Shown: positions 11,521-24,300 of the stretch, piece after piece | Layout of the letters: each line of letters begins with the position of its first letter | Position numbering within the stretch: the stretch's first letter is position 1 | Assembly (NCBI GenBank): GCA_033060915.1 | Contig: CM065394.1 | Span: forward strand, 23,952,501-24,016,500 | Direction: 5' to 3' | Length of the DNA: 64,000 bases | From: Euryodendron excelsum | Lineage: Eukaryota > Streptophyta > Magnoliopsida > Ericales > Pentaphylacaceae | The notes under the pieces: generated by a model | The model's database searches: none | Told to the model about the DNA's origin: nothing | What the model saw: only the letters and a program-made list of their open reading frames with translations | Translations under genes and position numbers: made by a program

Positions 11521-12199
11521 GAAGGCAGCCATGAAATGGCTCATCAAGGTAGCTAGAGGCACTGGAATCCAAGCAAAGGGAAAGAAATTGGGACTGGCCA
11601 GCACCATATATGTATAGTGGGAAACTAAGAACCTGAGAATTTTTAAAGGCAAAGTGCAAGCACTTGAAGCAGTTATAAGGAAGATCCAAATTTATGTATA
11701 CACTGTATTAAACCACTTATACCCAAGCATGTCTGGGGTTTAAGCTGGTGTCTTTATATTTGTTTTGGTTGTCCTTGTTTTAGTTCTTTTTTGCACTTTT
11801 AGAGCCAGGCTGATGTCTGCTTGGGTAGGTCAGTGGCCTGTTTTCCTCTTGCAAGCCAAGAGTTCTGTACATTGTATTTGATGAATGGATTTAATATTTA
11901 CCGATCAAAACAAAAAAACGTTTGCTTACAGATCTACGGTCAGGATGCATTGGATCAACTAGCAAATATTCAAAAGACACCACAAACTACAGTGCCACAT
12001 GGCAGATTCTGATTGCTGGATCACCTAATTTTCTCCTGCTCGACAACTGTTCACACGCCATCTGTAAAGCCCCTCTCAAAACATACTTCTCACAATCAAA
12101 ACCCCCCCATCCTCAGCTTCGTTTTCCGAACCACTAGCCTCGGAACACGAACCTAAGCCTCGATCCGAGCCTAGGCTCGTCCCACTGTTCGTTGAAAAT

Positions 12200-12374
12200 T
12201 TCGCATTATTTTCCATCACTTTATCTATCTCTGCAACACCTCATTTTTTGTCTCCTCTCTCTCTCAGCTTCCGAGAATTCCATTTCCCTCGCCGATTCAA
12301 ACCCTAGAATTGCAAAACGAAGGCTATCGGAGGATTAGATTTCAGACTTCAATGGTGGACCCCTCAACATCTTT
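12200..12374 (+). other. Probable promoter and non-coding first exon of the large gene
   Basis: The composition changes sharply to a plant gene-start pattern: a pyrimidine patch CTCCTCTCTCTCTCAGC near 12250, the telo-box-like AAACCCTAG at 12299, then a strong donor TCTTT|GTAAGT (exon end 12374). No gene starts between here and 25973, and the coding start there lacks a promoter-like region and has an acceptor TTGCAG|GG at 25748/25749. I therefore infer this is the leader exon of that gene, with a 13.4-kb 5'UTR intron. It could instead belong to an unrelated transcript; RNA data would decide. Confidence 0.5.
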
Positions 12375-15300
12375 GTAAGTTCACGCTTTTTCCCTCCTCT
12401 AGCAAACCCTAATTTTCTGTCTATACCAACCATTTGTATCCGAAGGTCGAATTTTTGCCAGGATTTTGGTGCGCTTGGTTTGGGCAGATTCGTCTGACAG
12501 CATGTATTCTTGTTTGTCGCATTTACTTGATCCAAACGATTTGTGCTATTATGTGCTCGATCTTGTTGGAGCTATTGTTGCAATTGTGCTGTACTTGCAA
12601 TGAAAATGTTTGGTTGTGACGAAAAATTGTAATTTTAGGGTTTATGTGAGATTTGCGAGGCTTATTCTTTTTCTATCTGTGAGTATTTGTATTGTTTTTC
12701 GTGGCTTGGATTTGTGTGGTCCTTGGGAGTTGAATGACTTAGGCATGGTAGGCATGGGTTGGTTTTATGTGTGTTCCTTTGACGGCAAGGGTGCATAATG
12801 TGCATTTCATTTCACTTTTACTCACTTAATTGTTTCTTCTATATAGCTATGACTTTAATTTTGCCAGTTCAGAAAATTTTTTCATGATGTTGATGCTATT
12901 GTTATTATTATTAGTTTTGATGTGGGTTCCTCAGCTGATATTCAGTAATTTATCAGTCCAACAAAATTGCCTTCTTGATGATTTACCCTTGGAATTGGAT
13001 AAGATGAACTCCCTCTTTGGTCAATATTGCCAAATCCTTACTCACTTAAATTGTTTCTTCTATATAGCTATGACTTTAATTTTGCCAGCTCAGAAATTTT
13101 TTTTCATGATATTGATGCTATTGTTATTATTATTAGTTTTGATGTGGCTTCCTCAGCTCATATTCAGTAATTTATCAGTTCAACAAAATTGCCTTCTTGA
13201 TGATTTACCCTGGCAATTGGATAAGATGAACTACCTCTTTGGTCAATATTGCTGAATCTGCACTTGCTTATTTATTCCTGGCTTCCTGCGTTTTTATCGT
13301 AGAAAATGAGATAATAACATTACACTTTTGTTGCGTAGCTGATGAGAAAACAAATCCCCATCTACATTGTGGTAAAGCTAGAAAATACCTAAGGAAAGGG
13401 TTTGAAGCTTAGCTTTAGCATTAGATAGCGACAAAGATTTGTTTTTCTTTTTATTTTATTGGGTTGGATACATGCGATGAAGTCAAAGGGAGAAAGAAAA
13501 TAAATGAATAAGTTCTCTAAGATTATGAAGCAAACAAGTTTATATCCTATGGTGCCAATTGGGTAAGTGGTGAATGGAATGCAAGAAATATTCTCGTCAT
13601 TTCTCCGTTAATCAGGATTCTTGTTTTGAAATTGCAGTCATTGCGTATAAATTTGTTAAGAAGATTTCAGCATTTTATCAAAACAAATTATTGGCTGCTA
13701 TTCCAACTATAGATCAATTCCTCTTTCTTTTTCTTTTTCTTTTTATTTCTTATTTTATTCATTTATGAAAAGTTCCTGTTTGGGTTTAGAATTTAAAACA
13801 TCTTCATCTAAAGAACATTTCTGTAGTGCATATGTATAGCTTACAAGAATATAGTCGAATGTCATCCTGAAATTTTGGTGAATAAGTTATTTTGAGTTTA
13901 AACTATTCCTTGTGTCATATAGACGTTAAGTAATCATTGTTAGCCTGTAAAATGGCTTTCTTTGGGTACCTTTATAGGTGTTTATGTGTTATTCATATGT
14001 GAGTGTGGCATGATTATATACTTTGGGTGTTTATTTTTTAAAATTTTCTTACCCTTTAAAGAATGGAAAGCTTTGTGGTTCCCCCATATTTTGTTCATAT
14101 TTAATGTTACTATGGTAATATTAATTACTCTATTGGTCTGGTGTTGGTATGCAATGAAGTTATAAACATGGAATCCATCAAACATGACTGAACATAGTAA
14201 TTACTTTTAATTGATTATTGGGGGTAGTTGGGGGTTACTGTGGAGTGGACGACAAGGTCCAAACCCCTTCACTTATCAAGGGAAGTATCAATAAATTCTT
14301 GTGTAGTCCAGGAAGATATTACAAGACTAGTAAAAGTTCTAATGTGGATTGACCTTTTGAAGCTATTGTAGATGGGAAATTCTAATCTAGAGTTCAATGA
14401 TGCGGGGAAGATTTTAATGTTTTGTAGATGATATTAATGTTCGTAGAGCAAGAAGATATTACAAGACTAGTAAAGGTCACTATAGACTTATTGTCAATCC
14501 CGTCTGGATTGACCTTTTGAAGCTATTGTTGATGGGAAATCGTAATCTAAAGTTCAATGATGTGGGGAGCTATGTTATCTGAATTCAAGTACAGGTGTCG
14601 GGTGTGGGTACGTGTCTAAGTGTCGGATTCATCTAATTCTTAAGTTGATAGACACTTGAACATAGCTAAATTTCATATTTCTTAATTACTTATTTTCCTC
14701 TTTTAAGGTAAAGTGGTGTTTACTAACTAAAATATAGCCTTTCATGTATAAAATGAAAGTCTTATGATAGTTCTATAGTAAACTCAACTACTTATATATA
14801 CTTATTGGATGTATGTCCAATTAGCCATATCGGACACATATCCCATACTCTTATCCAAGTGTCGAGTTTCCGACACATGTATTTCACAAATTTAGAAGAG
14901 TCTAGGTAACATAGGGGGGGAGGATTGTTTTTAGAGGGGGAAACCATATGAATCCTTGCTTTTGTTTCGCATTGGAACAAGTGGAAGTTAGGGATGAAAT
15001 AGGTTTTAGAGAGAGAGAAATGATTTACTTAATTTTCTAATTGTTGGAAGGAGCTAAGGTTTGTCATCTGTGCAGCAAGTAGAAGTTCTATTGTATTGAT
15101 CAATTCTGCCTTCTGATTCTAATTTTGTTATCATGGCTTTTGTCGCGGGATAGAAATGAGTAATATTGATATTCATTACAATGTATTTATTAAAAAAAAG
15201 AGAATTTTTTTATTTGCTATTTTTGGTAAGAACACCTTTATGATTTATTTGGTGCTAACAACTAATGTTTTATATTTGAAGGAGGTGTGTGAGCATAGTA

Positions 15301-18300
15301 GGACAACTGCAGTTAGTGAGATATATGGGTAATATTTGGAGGGATCATTTAATGGAACTATTGAAATGAGTTATTTATATTGTTTGGCTGCGGGAGGAAC
15401 TCTTTGAGGGAATATTGTGGCTAAATATATGGACTACCCCCAGCCTAATCCCTCTATTTGTCAAAATTACCCTTGATGTAGGATAACTTTAGGATATTTT
15501 CAGTGAAGCTTCCTAAAATTGATTCTGTGATGTGTTGACTGCAAAGAGAGATTTTAGGGTTCGGGTTCTAAAGTTAGAAGAAGGTTCTGAGTTTTTTGGC
15601 TGAGAAAGAGTTAGGGTTCAGGTTCTAAAGTTAGAAGACGGTTCTAAGGTTTTTTATTGAGAAAGTGTTGGAATTGGCTTGATGTAGAGAGTCTATAGTT
15701 GCTTGATTTGCTGAGCAAAGTGGCTGGAATCCTCTTGACAACACTTCTGTACTTGATAGGCTTGGGTTTTGGGGCTAAAATTGGTTCAAGAGGTTAAAAT
15801 GGAAGTCAAGATGTAGGGAAAAGGGGTTGGTTTATGAGGAATTGATAGACTAGGGTTTAGGCTAAACTGTGGTGGGTCTTGGTTGTGAATAGGGACTGCA
15901 AGACCAGTTACTTAATTGCTTTTTGGAGGATGAGGACTTCCTCTTTAAGTATTAATAAAATTACACATAAATTCTCTCAATTCTTATAACTCAGCACTTA
16001 TGGGATTGAAAGATGTTTGCATATTTGGGGATTGCTATATTTCTACTACTTGTACTATAACCAAGGCTCCAAAAAAGAGCTAGTAAACTTTTATTGTGGT
16101 AGAATATGCTAGAGCTAATATGGACCATATAAAAGACATAACATAGACCACATATAACTTGGGAAAAAAGGCTAGGTATAAGGCCCAAAAAAATTGTGTG
16201 ATCATTACTATCGTTGGTGGGCCAAAGCCACACCCAATATGGCACCAGGCAATTAACTTGGTGAAACATAATATGTCTCTCCAATTAAACCAAAAATTGA
16301 TTACATGAGATCCCAAGTAGGCCCCATGTGAAATTTGCAATTTGCCCCTATTCTTCTTTTATGCTTTTCATTATAGTCATTTGGACTAGAAAGCAGTTAA
16401 TTTTGCCATAATTCCTCATTGTAGTAGGGCAAAGGTTTGATTATGATGCTGATTTTATGAGATGAATGAATGAGGTTTGCATTGCTCATTGCACTGTTGA
16501 TTCTCTCTTAATTATCTGCTTAGTGGTGTGATTAGAAAATTTTCATTAAGGGAAACTTTGCTAATATAATTTTTGTGCAAAAACATTGATAAATGAACCT
16601 GCAAATTTTGTTGGGATGGACAAATAATTTGACTTGCTTGGTTTGTTTTGCTGCAGGAGATTTGTGGATAGGTGTGAGGGCATAAAAATGTTCTAATTTC
16701 GATGAGAACTTGCACTTAATGAGTAATGAGTATAGGAATTGAGGTAATCAAGATGCTGGAGGTGATGGTAGAGATGATCTTCCTTTTTGCTATTTCTCAA
16801 ATTGCTGAAGTGAGCTGATGCATGTTAGGGAGAATTTAAAGCTTTGTGATAAGGATTTAGTGGTGACTAATTTTGACATTCTTCAATAAAGTTCTGGACA
16901 TTGGGAAAAGGTGTTGCTAATGTTATTAAGTGGGGAAGGGTGCATTTTCAGGGGCCTTAGAATGGGACATGCAACATGAATATGATATGATAGACTTATT
17001 GACATGATAATTTCCAAGAAAAAATAAAGACATCACGACAGCAAAGAAATATATATTTTTACTCATACATGAATATAATAACAAATTAACAAATTATTCA
17101 TTTTTAATATCATCAAAATAGTAAGAAATTATTTGTGTTACCCCATTTAAATGTTGGAAAAGGAGTGTGAATAGAAAGTGCTATCTATTTTAAAAAGGTA
17201 TAGTCTAAACAAATTGGAAGTTTTGGCCTTTAGGGTTTCTAAAATTAAAAAGCTTCAAGGAATGTTTAATTAGGTGTAAATTCCCATTGTTTTGATTTTA
17301 AAAATTGACCCATGAGTTATTTTTTTTTCCAAACTTGAGCCAAGGCTCATATGTATTTCATATGTTGAGTGATAGACACACGTCCTCTGATTGTCCGGTT
17401 CTAAGCAGATTAGAAATGAATAGGACAATTTTGAATGCAAGTTCGACATGTGTTGGGCTTCAACCAATGTGTTCCATCATGTACACGGTACCTTCATAAA
17501 AATGTCCGTACTTCTTAGATTTTAGGTGTTCATCATGTACACGGTACCTTCATAAAAATGTCTGTACTTCTTAGATTTTAGGTGTTTGTTGTGATTGGCA
17601 TCTTATCTTAGGAAGGCATCATTTTTGGGATAAACTAGACATTTGGTGCTATCTGGGTTACATTCACATGACCCAACAATCAGGAGATACCAGGCTTCAT
17701 TTTACCATAAAATGAATGTGCAGCTATATGTTGTACTTATCATAAAAAGAAGAAGAAAGATATATGTTGCAAGAAAACTTGCTCTACTTAGTTTGGTATG
17801 ATAACAATCTAGGTAATATGAAGGGGATGGTTTATTGAAGTATATGTTTCTTGAGATTCCATTGAGTTTGGCAATGGTGGGGTCATAGGAAGAATGTTCC
17901 TTTTTATAGAGCACCAGAAGCTTTACATCATTTATTAATTTATTGCAAATCCCAAACTATGAAGAATGTGGTTATTAATTGGATAATGGATTAGGTGGGA
18001 GGTTTAGGGATGGCAATGGGGCGGGTTCGAGACGAGTTAGGCTAAACCCTACCTTGCCTTTAATAGAAAAACTCCACCCTATATCCCACCCCAAACTCGT
18101 GATGGGTTGAACTTCCCCACCTTGTCCTCGTCCCACTTAAGTTAATCAAGGTTTGAGTTGGTACGGGTTAAGCCCATATAAAATCTCAAAATAGAACTAA
18201 TTCTCCAAAAAATAAAATAATACAAATTATGCAAACACTGACACAATGTAAAATTGATAAAGAAAGAGGCTAAATTTCAATAACAAGAAGTAACATTAAA

Positions 18301-21300
18301 ATCCTAACCTTTACTTATATGTACTATGGCTATTTTGTATTATTAAAATATAAAAGGAGTATTTAGGGATTTCATAATACAATCGGGGCGGGGTTGGGGT
18401 GACCTAAACCCTACCTGTCCTAAACCCGCTTCGGGTTATAGTTTCTTTTCCATACATCGCCCCTATCCCATTTATTCGTACCCAAACCCTTCCTATTAGG
18501 GGCAGGCTGAAGCGAGGCATGAGTTATTCGGGTCATATTGCCATCCCTTGGGAGGTTGCATATCTGTTATGGAGGCTTATCTTACTAGGCTCAGGAGCTG
18601 GAATTTTTCTAGTTATGATAAAATGTGGACTCTAATCTCTCTCTCTCTCTCTCTCTCTCTCTGTGGGGAAGAGGACGATTACAGTTCTGTTGGTAGAAGA
18701 TTGAAACATGAGAGAAACTTATGAAAAAAAAAAGATTGGAACGTGAGATAAGTAAGGAGACTGATCTCGTTTAACTAGACAATGTGGAATTTGGGAGTTC
18801 AAAGTGGGCTCTCACTAAAGTTTAGTAAATGCACAATCTAAAATCAAGATTGTATTGAATGGCTGGTCATGATAGCGGAAATAATCTGGCAGGCATTTTG
18901 GCAGGGATTGCAGTCTCTTGATCAGGAGAAGAGTGAGTTGGAAGAATAATGGAGGAAATAGTCTAGTGGTGGAGATGCATGATTCTTGCTAATCTCTATA
19001 ATCAGAATGACAATTTTCAGACACTATGAAACGGAATCAGGTTAAGGATTCTTTATATCAAGACTTGGAATCAAGTTTACTGAAGAGGTATGGGCTTTAT
19101 GTAGTTTTTTCCCACTACACACTTCTCGCTAAGTTCCATGTGGGTTTTTCTTTGTTGGAGTTCTATTCGAATCTTCTTAGTTTGATCCAGAGTTTAATAA
19201 TGTAATTGGAGGTTGTGTTCTTCATGGGCAGCCTATTTGTCCTTTTTATTTTTTTTTGTCTCTTGTTGTGTTTGTGCACGTGTGGGTGTTGGGGGTTTGT
19301 GGTTGGTTGGGGGCACTTCAGTTTTGTAACGGCTTCTAGTTTGCTGTGGATTAAGAACTCAGATACTGTTTGTGGTTGTGGGGAAAAGTGGGGTTTGTTT
19401 AACTCAAATACCATAGCTTCTGGGTTTATTCTTCTCTTTTGGTTTGAATAGAGCGCTGATAGAAAACATGACTATAGAGATTCCGAGGTAAGTGATAGTT
19501 GATTGAGGTTTGTCATTGTACGAAAGTATTTGAATGGTTGGTTGACTGACAATGTGAGAGGCTGCTGTGATTAGGTTCATGTTCATGTAGTTACAAAGTA
19601 ACTGACTCTAAAGATTAGGACGGATATGTGATTATTGATGACAGTTCAGTTAGATTTTCAATTGGACTCATGGTACAAGGTGGTGACCTTGATGGATTTT
19701 TTTCTTGCTGATTTAAAGTCTCCTAGTTTTGGTCCTCTGTTTTGTTGGATGTTATATCACGTCCCACTTACCAATTAACTGTCTCTCAAATCTGTACAAG
19801 GTAACCCACTTTTGAATATTTTTGTTTACACAACCCTCTTATAATCCATTCATATTACTTATAAGATTACAACCTATGTTAACCTGGAATGTGGATCATT
19901 CCGATACATGGAACGGGTACAGGAATGGGGTACATCACAAATTCGAAAAGGTGGTACGACCTTTTATTTTGGCATATTCTTGTGTCAAAACTCCATTCTC
20001 TCCAGATTTTCTATCGTTAGGGTTACATTTAATTGCTAAATTCACCATTTTGGAACAAAAGTGTACCATATTTGGAATATTGTTTCAAAAACGTAAATCA
20101 CTAGGGTATTTAGCATTTTTCTGTTAACATTGATTACGTCCTATTTTTGTTTTCATCTATACCAAAATTCATATTCCCTTAGACATTAACAACCATGCTT
20201 GTTGCTGGAACTACTTCCATTAGTTTTATCTGCATGCATTTATGTTCTTTTATCAAAAGGATATCAATTTCCCCAAAATGGGTTCCAACTACCAAGAATA
20301 ATATATTAGTTAGCAGTTTGATAATTTATTTAGATAAATGTAGCTGTGTGATTGTTGCTCAATTTGTTTATTAGAAATTTATTGTTTTAGCTAAGTACAT
20401 GTAATATTGAAGCCATTCCTTTTCTCTATTGGTTTCAGTGTACTCTGTGGACTAGAGCTTCTCTTCTATTGATGCTTTTTATTGGGGATTTCATTTTACA
20501 TGTTGACAAAACTTGGGTTATAGTTTTCATGGTCTATTCCTTGTAATGCTGTTGTCTGCAGTGTTTGGACATTTTGTTATCTTCGTACTTGCCCAACTTA
20601 TAAATATGTTTGAAGTGTTTGGACATTTTGTTGTCTTCGTGCCCAACTTATTATAAATAAAAGGTGAAGTGATTAATATCTATCTATAAACAATATAGAA
20701 AAGGATGCCATTGTCGCCGTGGTTGTGATAAATGGTTCATTGTGAGTGGCTCTAAAATTTTGTTGAAATAGTTTTTTGTTTCAAAATAATTATTTACTAG
20801 CCTCTTGGTTTACTGTACATGTATTTATTTTTTGGATTATGACCCACTTTACTTATTATTCAATGTAATAATGATAAATAATTGTTTGGTTGGCTCTTTG
20901 GTTTACTGTATACATATTTATTTTGATATTTTTTTTGTGGCTGATTGCGTTTTGTTCTGATTCATTTACTTATACATGTAAGTACATTGTTTCAATGTAT
21001 TTATCTATATATTTGTGTTAGTACATATATTTTAGATTTATGTACATATAATGATTAGTACATGAATGTAAGATTCATTGTATTTGTGTTAGGTTCATGT
21101 ATGTTATGTTCATGAATGCAACTTCTTTAAGGTAAGAGTATAGATTACCCAGGTTCATATACATATATTGATTAATACATAAATATAAGAATCATTGTAT
21201 TTGTGTGGGTTTATGTATGTTATGTTCATGAACATAAACTAAATTCATGCAAGTCTATTAATTACTCCATAAACATACATAGATTAAAGAAAAATTAGTA

Positions 21301-24300
21301 TTAATATACTCATTTACTTAGATGAATACACAATTGAACATAAATAATTAGTGAATATACAATCAGTTTATATAGATGGTTAGATGAGTTAAACATAAAT
21401 AGTTAGATGAATACAAAATTAAATTACATAAAATAAACTACATAAAATATTAAATAAATGTTATTATATTTATTTTATATGTAAAATCACTACAACAAAA
21501 TAAGGCCATAAAAATTCAAAGCAAATATTGTGCATTGGCAATTATGTAGTGATTGTGATAAGTGACTCACTTTAAGTGCCTCTTTTTTTTTACCTTTGTT
21601 TTCTCATTTATTTCTCATTTATCTAGGTCCTCTTTCCTATACAAACAATACTTACAAAAAAAAGAAAAAATTTGTTAAATCACTACAATAAAATGAGACC
21701 TTAAAATTAAAAAACAAATCTGGTGAATTGGCCATTGTCATTGTGATTGTGACAAGTGACTCACTTTGGCTCTTTTTTTATCTGTCATTTTTTAAAATTT
21801 ATTTAGGTTCTCTTCCCTGTGCAAACTAATAAGTAATTATTGAAAGATATTATTTCTTTAGACCCTTTAAAATTCATTCTAAAGTGAAATGCATCCTCAT
21901 TTAATAATAATTATAAAAGTCAATTTAATTAGATGAATACACAATTAAATTACGAAAGATATTAAATAAATATTGTTATATTTATTTTATATGTAAGATC
22001 ATTGCAACAAAATAAGAGACATAAAAATTAAAAAACAAATATTGTGCATTGGGCATTGTCGCTGCAATTAACTCACTTTAAGTGCCTCTTTTTTTACCTT
22101 TATTTTCTAATTTATCTAGGTTCTCTTTCTTATGCAAACAACACTTACAAAAAAAAAATATGTTAAATCACTACAATAAAATGAGACCCTAAGATTAAAA
22201 AACAAATCCAGTGAATTGGCCATTGTCACTGTGATTGTGACAAGTGACTTAATTTGAGTAGCCTTTTGTTAGCCGTTATTTTTTAAAAGCAAACTAATAA
22301 TTAATTATCGAAAGATATTATTTCTTTAGACCCTTTAAAATTCATTCTAAAGTGAAATGCATTCTCGTTTAATAAGAATCATAAAAGTCAATTGACTATT
22401 TTCTTAGTTTCCTAACTATTGTTTTAAATACATGCATTATGAAGATTTAAGATTGTATCAATATTCAATAACAATTCCAAGAGTCAATTGGCTATTTTCT
22501 TAATTTCCTCAACTATTAATTCAAATACATTCATTTTTGTACTTAGATAAATGCTAAGGCACATGTTAAGTATATATCATTTGGTTGTACAAAGTGGGAC
22601 CCCACATTTTTTCACAACTTCCAACACTTGTATAACCAGACAATGCATGCTTAACATAGCAAGATCCTTTTATTTATAATATTATTTTATATGAAATTCT
22701 ATACAAATTGAACATCTGAGTTCAATAAAAATTCTAAAAATCAATTGAACTATCTTCTTAATTTCATCAATTATTACCTTTAAATAAATGCGTTCTTGAT
22801 GCTTCTAATGTTTCATACATATATTTTTCAAACAAACTGAGTAAAACTCATGCCATTATACATTGATAGATAACTACATTCCTAACTTAAATAATTGAGG
22901 AGATGGTGAATATGCATTTCATCTAGCAGATAGACAAATATAAAATACATATAGCTAAATAATATAAATTAAAAATATGACCAAAGCAATTATATTTAAT
23001 TTTTATTTGAAACCATTGTCGTTAAACAATGGATCTAAAGAGGTAATTCCTAAAACTAGTTAGAATGGAGGCAGTCCCAACTTTCAAGTTTGAGTGCTTC
23101 ATTAACATGTAAAACTGAATGGAGAATCCCTTGTGGACTAATTTAACTTCCTAGGCAGGTTATTAAAGAGAAAATAAATTAGTTTTCACCTGTTCATATT
23201 TAATAGATTACTTTATTTGATGGAACTACCATGACAAGGATTTGAGGGCTATTTAGGATTCATGTCATATATTGTTAGGCTGTGAGGCTGATGGAATCTC
23301 ATCCTTACCAGTGGTTATAATATCTGAATCTGGCCAAAATGACAAACATGGTTCTCAGGAGGCAAAGTTAGAAGAGCTTTTAGCCTCATTGTGAGATGAG
23401 ATGGTTTAACTGCTGGATGAACCTCAGTATGAGGTGGAGGAATGACAAATTTGCTTTTGGATTATTCTTTGAGTTTAGCATGGTCTTATGCAAAAAGCGA
23501 AGCTAAGCAACATGTGGATCAGGGAATTTGGTGGGACCAGTAGGTGTGAATTGGATAAATTTGGGAAGATCAAACTTTGTTTTCAATAGCTCAAGAATAG
23601 CGTCTAGATATCATTTCATCCTGTATATTGTTCTGTATTTGGGTGCAACACAACATGTAAAAAAGGTTGCTGATGCCTTGAAATTGGTGTATTGGACTCA
23701 TTCTGTTCACAGCATGGGGTTTTAGATGCTGCGACAGAAATTAATTGCTTCTGTATTCATATGGGCTTGCGCTAAAAGTTTAGTATTAGACATATGGTAC
23801 TGTCGTAATGATTAAAAGAAATATAAGATGGGTGTGAGAAAATGTAGGTCTCAAATGTTTTTGATATGATGGTAAAGGTCAGACAATGGGGTTTGCTTGC
23901 ACCTCTTGCTGTGGTTTGGAGAGTAATGGATGAGCTTCGGAGTTTGAAATGTGACCTAGCAGAATATAATAGGCTATTTCTATTCAAATGCTTTAAGTTT
24001 TTAGTCATGACATCGACTATATGAGCAAAAGAGTCGAATAGGAAATTTAGGTTTTTTTTTTTTCTTTCTTGATAAGTGAATAGGAGATTTGCGTGATTAC
24101 TGCATGTAATAATCAAAAGGCAGGAATCATGGAAGTGAGTAGAATGTAAAATTCCTGAGTATCTCGGTTAATCATTGTAGAATTTCTTTTCTTAGTTTAT
24201 GTTTTCTTTTGTTTGTTTTGTGTTTTTTTTTTTTTGGGGGGGGGGGGGGGGGTGTTGTGGGATTTGGTGTTAGATTATTTTTGAAGGGTTGTGATGAGAA

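Larger units (their letters stand above)
960..11918 (+). mobile_element. Degenerate L1-type LINE retrotransposon interrupted by two solo LTRs
   Basis: A non-LTR retrotransposon in the order ORF1 (DUF4283-like domain plus zinc knuckle), endonuclease, reverse transcriptase, zf-RVT C-terminal domain, then a 3' end near 'TTTACCGATCAAAACAAAA', typical of plant L1 tails. Two insertions split ORF2: 2952-7028 in the endonuclease and 8714-10401 in the reverse transcriptase. Removing the first one with one 5-bp TSD copy restores a continuous reading (...FIYG-FNTIT...), which supports the boundaries. There are many stops and frameshifts, so the element is dead. The 5' boundary is uncertain. Confidence 0.85.

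Noticed and set aside
12830..13255. 141-codon plus-strand ORF with Leu-rich hydrophobic repeats
   Set aside because: It is made by the 220-bp tandem duplication inside an intron; TTATTATTATTAG runs give the Leu stretches.
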